A DNA stretch of 64,000 nucleotides, taken from contig NW_022098008.1 in the NCBI RefSeq assembly GCF_002288925.2, positions 3,480,889-3,544,888 on the forward strand, read 5' to 3'. The DNA comes from Delphinapterus leucas (Eukaryota > Chordata > Mammalia > Artiodactyla > Monodontidae). A program made the position numbers and the translations under genes. The notes beneath the pieces are model-generated. The model ran no database searches and was not told the origin of the DNA. It saw nothing but the letters and a program-made list of their open reading frames with translations. Within the stretch, counting starts at the first letter, position 1; every line of letters begins with the position of its first letter. Below, in pieces: positions 10,931 to 21,157 of the stretch.

Positions 10931-12534
10931 GTCATTTCCCATTATTTTGCAAAAAAGCTCTTTCATGTTTTGACTTCCAATAAATATTCTGAGTATTTTC
11001 ATTCCAACCTACTCACTGTTGTAGATGAGTTTCCTTGAAGTTGTCATTAGTTTTGTTACAATCCTGTAGGAACAGGAATTTTGTAGAAGTAAGCAGAATG
11101 TCATTCTGAGCCATCGTTTCCCTGATTGATATAAAATAATTATTTAACAGATAACACATTTTAAAACATTTTTAAATACCTTTAAAATTTGCCTATGAGA
11201 ATATGATAATTATTTTAATCTAAGAAAAACTGTGTGTTGAACTGCTGATTTCTCCAACGGGAGTGATCACAAAGATGTATTTTTTTCCTACAAAGGAGCA
11301 AATATCATGAAGCCTCGGTGAATTTTGAGCTCTGTTAGCCATATTGGTAGCTTGAGAATATTTAGATATTTCGATGAGTAGATTGTCCCCAGATTAAAGC
11401 TTTAAGTAGTGGCATGCTTCAGAGGATACATATTACATCAAACAGTTCACAGTTTGGGTGTGATTTTGTGCCCCATCTAGCACGCTGCATATTGTAAGGT
11501 GTAGCTGCCTTCCAGGGCTTCTGTCACTGGGATGTGTCTCTGGGCCTCCGCCCTCCACCCCAACCTTTCAGGGGACGGCGTTGTATAACCCAGGTGGTTG
11601 AGCAGTTGCACCAGGAAACAGTGTTGAGGACACGGAACAAGAGATGCCATTTACTCCTCCTAACACTTCAGTTTTACCCAACAATGTGTGAATGAGTAGG
11701 AATTTCACACCCTCTTTTGAGAGGAGAAATAACACAGAGCGTTTCTGTGCTGCCAGGGTAATGTGCCCTGTCAGGCACCCAGGAGAAGGCCTCGGCTGCA
11801 GGTTTCCTCCCTTACCTGTGACCTTGAAACGCTCAGGGAAAGCTGGAGAGAAAAGTAATTTCGTCTTTGAAATTACACACCAGTGTTCTCATTCATCTTG
11901 ATAAGCAATTTTAAGGAACCAAAAAAAAAAAAAAAAAAGAAAAAAGAGGTAGGAATATTGCTTCTATAAGGGTTTTAGAGACTTTCCTTCTACGGAGTCA
12001 GTGTAAAGTAAATTTAGATGTTCAAAGATGCATTTGATTTCTATCGTGAAGCCAAATTGGCAACTTTTAGAAGGTTGTGGATAAGAAAAGAAGAAAAATG
12101 AAGACACAAAAGAAAACAAGTGGGAGAAAATGTATTTAAAAATAAAATTATTTTTTATTCCATGCTTAAAATAAATGTGAAAAGAATAGTTGTGAAATGA
12201 GCTGTACTCTGTGATGAGCTGTCAATCATCACTGTTCATTGATTCCACAGACATTTTCATTAATGATTTGTAATTGCTTAAATGATTCCTCTAGAAATGC
12301 TACTTCGATTAGCAAATGCTATCAAACTCTGGTAATAATAGGCTAAATAAAGGGAATTAATAATGTGATGATAACATTAAAACATTAAATAATTTTCTCA
12401 TCAAAAAATAAACATTTTAAAATATATTCTGATTGTGACATTTATTTAAACATAAAGCTAGCTAGCTATTTTGTTCTTATAATTCCAACTGTGCTAATTT
12501 AGAGAATGTGTGTGTGTATATAGCCTTTGCCTTG
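10931..12534. other. Unassigned A+T-rich sequence
   Basis: 1.6 kb with no repeat or exon that I can name. An uninterrupted A tract lies at about 11921-11938 without a recognisable element before it. Confidence 0.4.
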
Positions 12535-12700
12535 AGAATAACCTTCAATGGCTCACCAGTGTAATTATCAAGTCTTTGACACCACATAGCTTGGGTGTCT
12601 CTCAAACATGCACAGAATAACACGATGCTTTACACAAAATCTGCCCTTCTCCCCATAGTCTGGAATGCCCCCATTGTGATAGGAAAAGAACATCCCTCTT
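12535..12700 (+). mobile_element. L2 LINE fragment
   Basis: CTTCAATGGCTCACCAGTG, AGTCTTTGACACCACATAG and AGTCTGGAATGCCCCCATTG occur in the order expected of the conserved 3' part of L2. Strongly diverged. Confidence 0.6.
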
Positions 12701-13625
12701 TGGAATCCAACACTTGATAATACCTGTTATAACAACCCTGTTATCATGAGTGCTTCCCGAGAAAAAAGCAAGAGCTATGGTTTTCAACCCGAGAGGAAGC
12801 CACGCCAGGCAGAAATTAAGAGCAAGGGCAACAGGATTCAGTCCGGATGGGGAGCGTCTCCTGCAGCTGCAAAAGCAGTTCGTGCTGCAATTAGAAGGAG
12901 CTGGACAAGCCCTGGAAACACACTGAGCCCAGAGCAAAGCCCACAGCCAGGGCCTCCGCTGCCTCTAAGAAGAAAGACAACAGGGGCTGTGTTAGGAAGT
13001 TCCTGGCGGTTAGCAGGAAGTAAGAAGAAAGCTACTTCAAAAACCATCTTTTTCCTTTACTGAAGGTCCCCTCAGGAGAACTATTGAAAGGAATTGTGTC
13101 GACTGACCCGCCATGGTTAACAGTCACTCAGAACCCATGGCAACTCCCCAGCATCTGCACTGGCTCCATCTTGCACCAGTGCCTGGATGCTTGACGGGAT
13201 GGAGGAGATCCACTGTGAGAACAGAGATAGAGAACAAAACTCCTAACAGGTACCGAAATCTTCTCATGTACAAAGCCAGGAAGGGCGTGGGTCTTTTCCT
13301 AGCAGGACTGTCTTGTCTCCTGATGCCTCGTGCCTGCAATCTCGGTCACAGCCCTTTGCCTGCCTTGCCTGTGTCAGGGGCACGTCTGCACACATCAGCT
13401 TACTGTCCTTCCACAGAAAGGTTCTCATGCCAGAGCCGGAGAGAGGGAGAGCAGTCATGGAACCAATAGGCTGGACGACCTCATCTCAGAGAAATGGGTG
13501 TCTGGGAGAGCATCACCCCGACTTCATGTGGGCTCAGGGGTCCCTGACCCCTCACCTCCAGAGGGTGTCCTCATGAGCATGGAAAGCACACAATGTCATC
13601 TTCACAGGTCCCTACATGGACCCTT
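12701..13625. other. Unassigned G+C-moderate sequence
   Basis: A basic plus-strand open frame (12746-13063, 105 codons, many Lys and Arg) and others between 13113 and 13576 show no recognisable domain, splice context or coding signature. I do not call a gene. Confidence 0.4.
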
Positions 13626-13629
13626 TCTC

Positions 13630-13800
13630 CACCAAACCAAGCTTTGGAATTTGGGGCAAGTTACAAACCTCTTTGCACTCTCTTCTTACTTTTGTATAAG
13701 GGAGGATGAACATAATACATACCACACAATGTCTTGTGTGTGTGAGATGCGTAGGATCATATGGGATGCAAGTTCATGCTAAGGGCATCATTATTTTCCT
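13630..13800 (+). mobile_element. MIR SINE fragment
   Basis: GGAATTTGGGGCAAGTTACA (13647-13666), then CCTCTTTGCACTCTCTTCTT and GGAGGATGAACATAATACAT follow the MIR core order. The 150-codon open frame ending at 13782 runs through this element and is therefore not credible as a gene. Confidence 0.65.
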
Positions 13801-15449
13801 TGTAGTCATACACAACCCCAGAGAAAAAGAGAAAATCCCCCCTGATTTCATCTTCTCACACTCAAAATTTTCATTGTAACGTTGGAGAAGATGGTAGCAA
13901 CAGTAAAGACAAATGTGCTCAGAAGATTAACCACGACTGTGGTGGTTGAACTCAGGCACACAATTGATGTCTCCTGGCTGTAAGGCAGCTTGGAAGACCA
14001 CCATTTTTAGACAGCCCCACTCTAAACTCTCCACCTTCTTTGTCTGTTGACGCTTAGTATACTGTGAGGAAGTGCATGTGTGTGTTCTTTTATATATACA
14101 CACACACATACACACTCAATGTAGATGTTACGGGTTTACTACTCAAAAATATTAACACACATTTAATCAGCTGTTTTACTCACTTTTCTTGTCTGCTGAA
14201 GGGACTTTAAATTTGAACTGAGAGAGACAACATTGCTCCTTAGAAGTCATCTAAGGAGAACAGATATGCTTCAGAAACACAGCACAGTGGAAGGAAGTAC
14301 CAGCATCCAGGAAGACATTGTCAGGCGATAAGTAAACAGTGCAGCTTTCAGCCACTTCCCAGCTTGCTCTGGGAATTCCCCAGTTGCTTTGTCTAGGATT
14401 AGTTTTGGTACCTCCAAATTTCCAAGAAAATCTCCCCACAGCAGAAAAGTACGAGTGCTATTTATTATTGAGGAAGAATTTATTTTCTCCTTGAAGGTAA
14501 TCATCCTTTTCAAAAGGCATGGAGCCACCGTCTCCTTTAAAGTCACTGAAACCCTTTCCAAGATCTCCAGATTTGCATGGTTTAACCGATGGCAGGCTTC
14601 CACTGATGAGTAATTCATTTCTCAAAGAAGAGTCTCAAATGTGTAGAGCAAATCTGTTCACTCCTAAAATCCGAAGCTGGTGAGACAAGCTCTTCATTAG
14701 TTGAATGAAGAGATACTCTATGCTGTAGATTGAATTCAAGAGATTTGGGAAAAAATGCTGACTTACTGGGTATTGGGTATTATCAATAGAGCGTGTTCAT
14801 TATATTATCAATAGAGCATGTACAATATCTTCAAAGAGATATTTTCAGTAATATTTCAAAATTAAGTTTTCCACTTAAATTACTCATGCATTAATTCATC
14901 TTGGTGAATGATTAATGTGGAAAGGTACTGAGTACTTGATTTCATAAAAAAAAGAAAAACGTGAGTGTACAAAATGGGTAAAATAGGGTCGTTACTAAAG
15001 ATTTGTCCTTGTGCTGTAGTCCTGTACCAACCATACAGACCCTTCTCACAGTGGAGTTGAACTGTTACAGTGACACAGAAGCGACTTTTGGGGGGGAGGG
15101 GTGTACCAGTGGATGGGAATAGACTTGCCCCAACAGACCAGATATTGGAAGGGTGTGGTGTAAATAGTAGGTACAAGCGTGTGGAATTGGGGCACCATAG
15201 CTGAGTATCATTGATGGTCTCCTGGGAGATAAGGGACGCTGAGGGAGAGTAGGCCAGACGGACTCTTGGATTGCATACAAAGCGTCTGTCATCTTTTCAA
15301 GGACATGGGCAGAAAATGCTAAAGACTAAGTCCTGGACCTAACAGTTTGTCTAAATTTCAAAAAAGTTTCAACATCCAGCCACGGTTGTTCTGTTTTGCC
15401 AAAGTTAGGGCCCTGATTGGAAAAATCTGGGACACTGACTACCTTAAAT
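13801..15449. other. Unassigned sequence
   Basis: No family or exon recognised. Short imperfect TA/CA runs near 14076-14117 and a G-rich spot at 15089-15101 are the only low-complexity features. Confidence 0.4.
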
Positions 15450-15857
15450 CAACTCAGGCTGCTGTTAAAAACACCATAGACTGTGTGGCTTAAACAACAG
15501 ACAGTTGTCTCTCACAGGTCTGGAGGCTGGAAGTCCACATCGAGGTGCCGGCCAGTCTTTTTCCTGGTGAAGCTCTCTTCCTGCTTTGCGGTTGGCCGCT
15601 TTCTTACGGTCTTCAGATGATCTTTCCTCAGTGTGTGTGTGAGAGAGAGAGAGAGACAGACAGACAGACACAACACCAGTCTCTTTCTCTTCTTAGAAGG
15701 ATACTAATCCCATCATGGGTCCCCATCTTCGTAACTTCACTAAACCTAATTACCTCCCTACGACCCCCACATCCAAATACCATCAAACTGGGGGTCTAAG
15801 GGTCTAAGGCTTCACTATAGGAATTTTGGGGAGACATGAACATGAAGTCCATAATAC
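15450..15857 (-). mobile_element. MaLR-type LTR (MLT1-like)
   Basis: In reverse orientation the segment carries the terminal phrases of mammalian MaLR LTRs: CATAGACTGTGTGGCTTAAA near its start, GGTCTGGAGGCTGGAAGTCC, and GTCCATAATACTG at its end. A compound TG/AG/ACAG microsatellite lies at about 15633-15672. It faces away from the LTR at 16112. Confidence 0.75.
15633..15672. repeat. Compound (TG)n(AG)n(ACAG)n microsatellite
   Basis: Consecutive GTGTGTGTGT, GAGAGAGAGA and GACAGACAGACAGACA runs within the LTR. Confidence 0.9.
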
Positions 15858-16111
15858 TGACCCATGGGATGGATGCATCTTGGAAGACATCCCCCACCAC
15901 CAATTTTGACTCCTCAGATGCCTCTGAACCTTCAGAATCATCCCATCTTTCCAGAATTTGAAAAAGTGTACTTCCCTGTGCTGGAAGACAATGCCTCTCC
16001 TCTGGAAGGCAACTGGTGTTCTCTCACGATCTGCTGATTCTTTACGTCCCCCCACTAGGACCATGACTAGGGTAAAGTTGCAGCGCAACTTACCTGAGGA
16101 TGTCTTTAGGA
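15858..16111. other. Unassigned spacer between opposed LTRs
   Basis: No family recognised. It could be retroviral interior belonging to the minus-strand LTR, but I cannot show this. Confidence 0.3.
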
Positions 16112-16555
16112 GGTATTATTGAATTGTGTCCCATAAAGAGATGTTGAGATCCTAACCCCTGGTACCTGTAAACGTGACTTTATTTGGATCTTTGTAGATG
16201 TAACAACTTAGGATGGAGTCATTAGGATGGGCTCTAACCCAATAGACCATGTATTCTTATAAGAAGAGGAAAACACCATGTGAGATAAGCACCCACAGAG
16301 AGATAGTCATATGACTACAGAGGCAGAGACTGGAGTGATGCAGCCATAAGACAAGGGATAACAAGGAGCAATGGCTACCACCAGAAGCTGGCAAAGACAA
16401 GGAAGGTTCTACTCAGCATCTTTCAGGGAACCTGGCTCTGCTGACATCTTGGTTTCTGATCTCTATCTACCAGCACTGTGAGAAAATAAATCTCTCTTGT
16501 CTTAAGCCCCCAATTTGTGGAAATTTGCTACAGCACTCACAAGAAACTAATACAG
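16112..16555 (+). mobile_element. MaLR-type LTR (MLT1-like), probable 5' LTR
   Basis: The LTR order is clear: TTGAATTGTGTCCCATAAAG near the start, CCTAACCCCTGGTACCTGT, TTATTTGGATCTTTGTAGAT, then AGAGACTGGAGTGATGCAGC, and the 3' phrase GTGAGAAAATAAATCTCTCT through AGAAACTAATACAGG. The polyadenylation hexamer AATAAA lies near 16485. Retrovirus-like interior follows directly, so this is read as the 5' LTR of an incomplete provirus. Confidence 0.85.
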
Positions 16556-17959
16556 GAAGAAAAGGATTAAATCCCCAAAGATCTTCAAGTCCTAGCCAGC
16601 TTGTACCAGCAGGAATAAGGGAGTACACACAGAATTGGAGTTTGAAGGTACTTGACCAAGGGGAACATAAAATTGATGGGGTAGAGTATCTTGGCTTGGG
16701 AGTAATTTTCCTATATAGAGAATTTACCATTTTTGTAAAGGCCCCTGAAATGGTGGGTACTTGCTACTAGAATTGCTCATAGAAACCTAGACAGAACAAT
16801 CGTCTGCAAACAGCTGAGATGCCAGACTTGCTGTGGCAGACCATGGCGGGAAGGATGAAAGGCTTAGAAAGAGGGCAGGCAGGAATGGATATACTATGTG
16901 GAGTCAAGAGACCCACCACCTTTTCCAAGAAGGCCCAGGAACTCACCTGTATCCAAAGCTAAAGGGGTGCTCTGGCAAGAATGAAAAGTATCACTAAAGT
17001 GTTTGGGGCTGTCTCTTATCTGCAGGCCTAGGCAGATGACAGGAGAGGGTGACATAAGGCTTTTCTCACTGATAATTATGGAGATGATGGGACCCTGAAA
17101 CAATAGAGGCCAAGGGCTGGCACTTTTTCAAATGGCCAGCAGATGAAGTGGTGTTCTAGAGCTATTTCATAGAACCCAGGATCCCGAGATGGGCTGCTGC
17201 AAAGGCGCTAGTTGGGTTACAACAGCAGAAGGTAACCAGGGAGAATGGGAAGAGAGGACAGTCATCTCACATAAATGTTCCGGCCCCCTGCCCAATTTCC
17301 AGACATGAGCCGGTTGCAGAGCCAGAACCCACTGACCGAAGAGTTGAGCAGGTCCTGGAAGTGAACACCCTACAGCAGCATTACAATTACATATGATAAT
17401 GCTTCTTCCTATCCTTCCCAAAGGACCAGTGACCATTTACCTGGTCATTGGGGCGGGGGGGAGGGAACTGGACCTTGGAGGGAGGGAAACACCAGCTATT
17501 TTGATAATGATTGGGTGCAGTATCTAAGAGGACATTGATACCTAAAGACATAAACTCTGATTGAGCCTTCCCTACCTTAGAGTAAATACATATTGTGTCA
17601 GCTAATAAGTGGAGTCTTGTCCTAGGTCCAACTTACAGTGAATCTGTTAGATCGATGGACCCACTTGGTGCTCATTTCCCTGGTGACCAAATATATAAGC
17701 TGTGAACAAATCTGACAGTAAGTACAACCCTAAAAACAGGCAGTTGGTTTGTGGATTGAAAGTCACACCTTATCAACCCTGATCAAGATAGAAAGTCACA
17801 AATAATATTGCATGTCAGAAGCCATGATGAATATGAGTGGCAACATTAAGGACCAGAAATGTACAGGGGTGGTAGTTCCCTCATATATTCATTTAATTGA
17901 CCAGTCATGTCCTCTGTAGAAAATGAATGGATCTCAATAATGGCATAGACTACGACAAA

Positions 17960-18224
17960 CTCAACCCCTCAATCAAGTTCAGTCACTCTGTCAGTTAACG
18001 TATGTTTGCTAGAGCAGGTACGGAGAACCTCAGGGACATGGTATGTGATCACTGATTTGGCAAACATGTATTTTTCTATCTCATTCAGTAAACAAGATAA
18101 GAGTTTGTTTTCACATGGAATTGACCACAATAGGTGTTTATGTTTTTGCCCCACAGCTATATTAAATACATCCTCCCTCAATTATACAATCCAAAGAATC
18201 TTGAGTGCCTCGACGTTGACCTAG
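17960..18224 (+). pseudogene. Reverse transcriptase remnant of an ERVL-class pol gene
   Basis: One frame from about 18006 contains GTWYVITDLANMYFSISFS. This fits the pattern around the first catalytic aspartate of retroviral reverse transcriptases: hydrophobic residues, then Asp-Leu, then an aromatic pair and Ser-Ile. The second catalytic motif, with paired aspartates, is not visible in the same frame, and the frame closes at 18224. In a live element the product copies viral RNA into DNA. This copy cannot, because it is short, frameshifted and stop-ridden. The surrounding LTR and interior place it in an old provirus. Confidence 0.6.
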
Positions 18225-19480
18225 TACAAGGTTGGCATTATGTTGATCAGGCCAGGTGAGAAAGAGGTGGTTAAATGCATAAACCACTGATAAAAGACCC
18301 TGCACTCCTGAGGTTGGTAGAAAAACTTTCTAAAGATTCAGAGACCTTCTATATCCGTAAACATTTTAGGAGACTTATAATTAGGGTCATGCTAGGATAA
18401 GTGATATCACCTTGGACTCCATCCTATGAAGAAACAAGCACAATGCCTGGTTCAGTTTCTGTAAGGAGCATATTCTACACCTCAGGTGGCTCCTTTAGTC
18501 GCTAAACTGAGTGACTCAAAAGGCTGCTACTTGTGAATGGGGCCCGGAGGAAAAAGAGCTCCGCAGCAGACCCTGATTGTGGTGAAAGAAGCCCTCCCAC
18601 TTACATCACATGATCTGTCAGACTCTAAGTTGCTGGAGGTATCAGTGATGGGAAAATATGTTTTGTGAAGAATGCAGTGCATCTGAGACTAAAAATCGCA
18701 GTGCAGGGAGACCCTTGGGGTCTGAAGCCAGGCCATGCCATTTGCAGCAGAAATTGATATGCTGTTTTCAACACAAAAAAGGTAGACTACTGGACCCTGG
18801 AAAAGATGGAATGCCTTGCCTGTGACATCAAGTGGCCATGCATCTAGAACTTTCCAACATGAACTGAGTACTGCCAGACCCATTGAGTGCCCAGGTTAGG
18901 GTGACCCAGCAAAATCTATCCAATGATGGAAGTGGGAAATCTGAGATAGAATTGGACCAAAGGGCATAGGCGGGTCCCCCAGACCATGGTGGCACTCAGC
19001 ACTTTTGTACCAGACATCTTCCTTAGCTCACATCTGTGGCCCTACAGGAGATCCTATGACCAACTCAAGAAGGAGGGGAAACTCTGCACTTAATTTACAG
19101 ATATGTTCATGAGTCCAAGTTACCAACAGACAGCTGTCACACTCCATACTCATTCAGGTGTGGCTTTGAAAAAGAATAGCAAGGAAAATTATCTCAATAG
19201 GAAAACCTTCAGCAGTGAACTTTATCATTTCCTCCCTGTGTAAAGAGAAAGGGCCCAAAAGCATATGTATAAACTCATGGGCAGTGGGCAGTGACCACTG
19301 GCCTAGCCAACTGGTCATCACCTAGAAGAAGCAAAAAGATTGGAAGATCAGGGAAGAAGGTCTGTGGCAGAAGCATGGGGATGAATACATGGAAGTGGCC
19401 ATAAAGTTTGAAGATCTGTGTGTTACATATCAATTTCCATCAGAAAGCATTCACCAGGGAAGAGATGTTAAAAAGAAAAA

Positions 19481-19810
19481 TAATAGCGGCAGTGTCCTTC
19501 TGTCATCACCTCTCCCCATGCTGACACAATGGACATGGACACATGGACAAGTGTCGTGGTGGCACGGATGGAGTTCATGCATGTGCCAACATCACGGACT
19601 CTATTGACCACGGCTGACTTGGCTACTGCTTCAGCTGATGTCAACCTGCCAGCCTCGGAGACTAACACTGAGCCCCTGATAAGGCAACATTCCAGAGACC
19701 AAAGGGCTACTAGGTGTCTAGATTGGGCCCCCTCCAAGCTGATGGGCCAGCAGTGCATTCCCACCAGAGAAGAGAGTGTTCTGAATGTGAGTTTGCCTTT
19801 GCTGCTGTAA
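19481..19810 (+). pseudogene. Probable integrase N-terminal remnant of the same pol gene
   Basis: An open stretch from 19529 reads ...TTADLATASADVNLPAS..., in the position and with the flavour of the zinc-binding N-terminal region of an ERVL integrase. The paired cysteines expected there are absent, so metal binding would be lost. It lies about 1.5 kb downstream of the reverse transcriptase trace, in the expected order. The assignment is from context and weak similarity. Confidence 0.4.
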
Positions 19811-20350
19811 GAGCTCAGCCAGCACCATTATTCTGGGCCTATTGACCAGCATGGATCCCACATGATACCCTACAAATCAGGGTGGTCCTTTCAGCACAGG
19901 AGTTGCAGGCATGGACCCAAGACTATAGGGTCCACAGTCATGTCATCTAGAGGCCACTGTTCCACAAAGAGTGCTGGAAAGGTCAAGTGTCAGCTTGGTG
20001 ACCACACACTACAAGGACAGAGCGCCGCGCTCCAGAGCACAGTGTGTATTTTTAAACAAAGATCTTTGCAGAGCATTGTGTTACCAACAGGGAGAACCCC
20101 TGGGCTTACAGGAATGTAAGCCCTATAACCATCATTCACAGTGACCCATCCCCACAGCTCTGCGCTCTGCAAAGTGAGAGTTCTGTTCTTCCAGGGAGCC
20201 CACTTTTGCCAATGGGCAAAGCAAAAATCCAATGAATTGTAAGCTTCCTGGGCTCCTTGAGCTTCTTGTGTTCAGGGACCAGCAGACATGTCACCATGTT
20301 ATCAAGGATAATCCACCCTGATTGGCAGAAGGAAGAAGAGTTGCTGTAAC

Positions 20351-20754
20351 ACAAGGGGGGGAGGGAGGTAAATGTGTGGAACCCGGGTTCTCTACCTGGG
20401 TGCCTTCCTTCTGTGCTTTATTCCTCCATTCCTCACACACCAAAATCAACTGGAGCTCCTCTATTTCCACACATTCTGTGCCCTTGCTTGAGACAGAGAA
20501 CAGGTCTTATCACCCAACCCGTGGCACAAAGCCCAAACACCCAGTAAATGGACATAGAAGATTAAATGGATCCTTTATGTAATTTGAATGACAAGTTTTC
20601 AAACTACAGAGCAGTGTGTCTACTAACACTATTACATAGAAGGTGTTTTCTATACACTTGACAAAGCGCCATGCAGCTGAGCCTCTCCCCTGTGTTCTGG
20701 GGGTGACACTGATGATTCCTCCAGGCTGCCGACCAGGCCTGGGCAGGAGAGCAA
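20351..20754. other. Unassigned sequence
   Basis: No repeat recognised. It may include the end of the retroviral interior. Confidence 0.35.
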
Positions 20755-20870
20755 AACTGTGTGGAAGGGATTATGAATGATCCCCATTTTATGGGTGAGG
20801 AAGAGAAGTCACATTACCCAGCAGAGCCAGGATCTGACCCCAGGCTATGGCGGCTGAGTGGCTGCCCTTC
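20755..20870 (-). mobile_element. MIR SINE fragment
   Basis: CCCCATTTTATGGGTGAGGA (20780-20799) followed by GCAGAGCCAGGATCTGACCC (20821-20840) is the reverse-complemented MIR core. Confidence 0.7.
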
Positions 20871-20999
20871 CCCACACTGATCCCTGCTTCACCAGAGCTG
20901 GTGTTGGAAACGGGTTATGGGGTATGACATCCTCACACAGAGCAGCTGTCAGGAACCCCTCGTGTCTCTGCTTGGGCTCAGATCTCTGACGCAGGAAGT

Positions 21000-21157
21000 T
21001 CTTTTTAATTATTTTTTTTAATGGAATATAGTTGATTAACAATGTTGTGTTAGTTTCAGGTGTACAGCAAAGTGGAATCAGTTATCCACATACATATGTC
21101 CACTCTTTGTTAGGTTCTTTTCCCATGTAGGCCACCACAGGGTATTGAGTAGAGGAT
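21000..21157 (-). mobile_element. L1 3' end, truncated
   Basis: A T-rich start (about 21002-21021) is followed by TGGAATATAGTTGATTAACA, ATGTTGTGTTAGTTTCAGGT and GTACAGCAAAGTGGAATCAG, the reverse complement of the L1 3' end also present at 8375-8632. It ends near GGTATTGAGTAGAG. Confidence 0.85.

Larger units (their letters stand above)
16556..20350 (+). mobile_element. Decayed ERVL/MaLR-class endogenous retrovirus interior
   Basis: About 3.8 kb follows the 5' LTR without another recognisable element. The early part (about 16.8-17.5 kb) resembles MaLR interior sequence. The later part carries pol-like traces: a reverse transcriptase remnant (17960-18224) and a probable integrase remnant (19481-19810). 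All frames are broken by many stops. No 3' LTR was found, so the provirus is truncated or rearranged. It is a non-functional fossil. The 3' boundary is approximate. Confidence 0.65.

Noticed and set aside
12746..13063. Lys/Arg-rich 105-codon frame considered as a retrocopied chromatin or ribosomal protein
   Set aside because: Only a few residues looked familiar; no continuous similarity, and no poly-A tail or target-site duplication.
13330..13782. 150-codon plus-strand open frame, the longest seen
   Set aside because: Its last third runs through a MIR repeat (13630-13800), it has no recognisable domain, and other frames overlap it on both strands.
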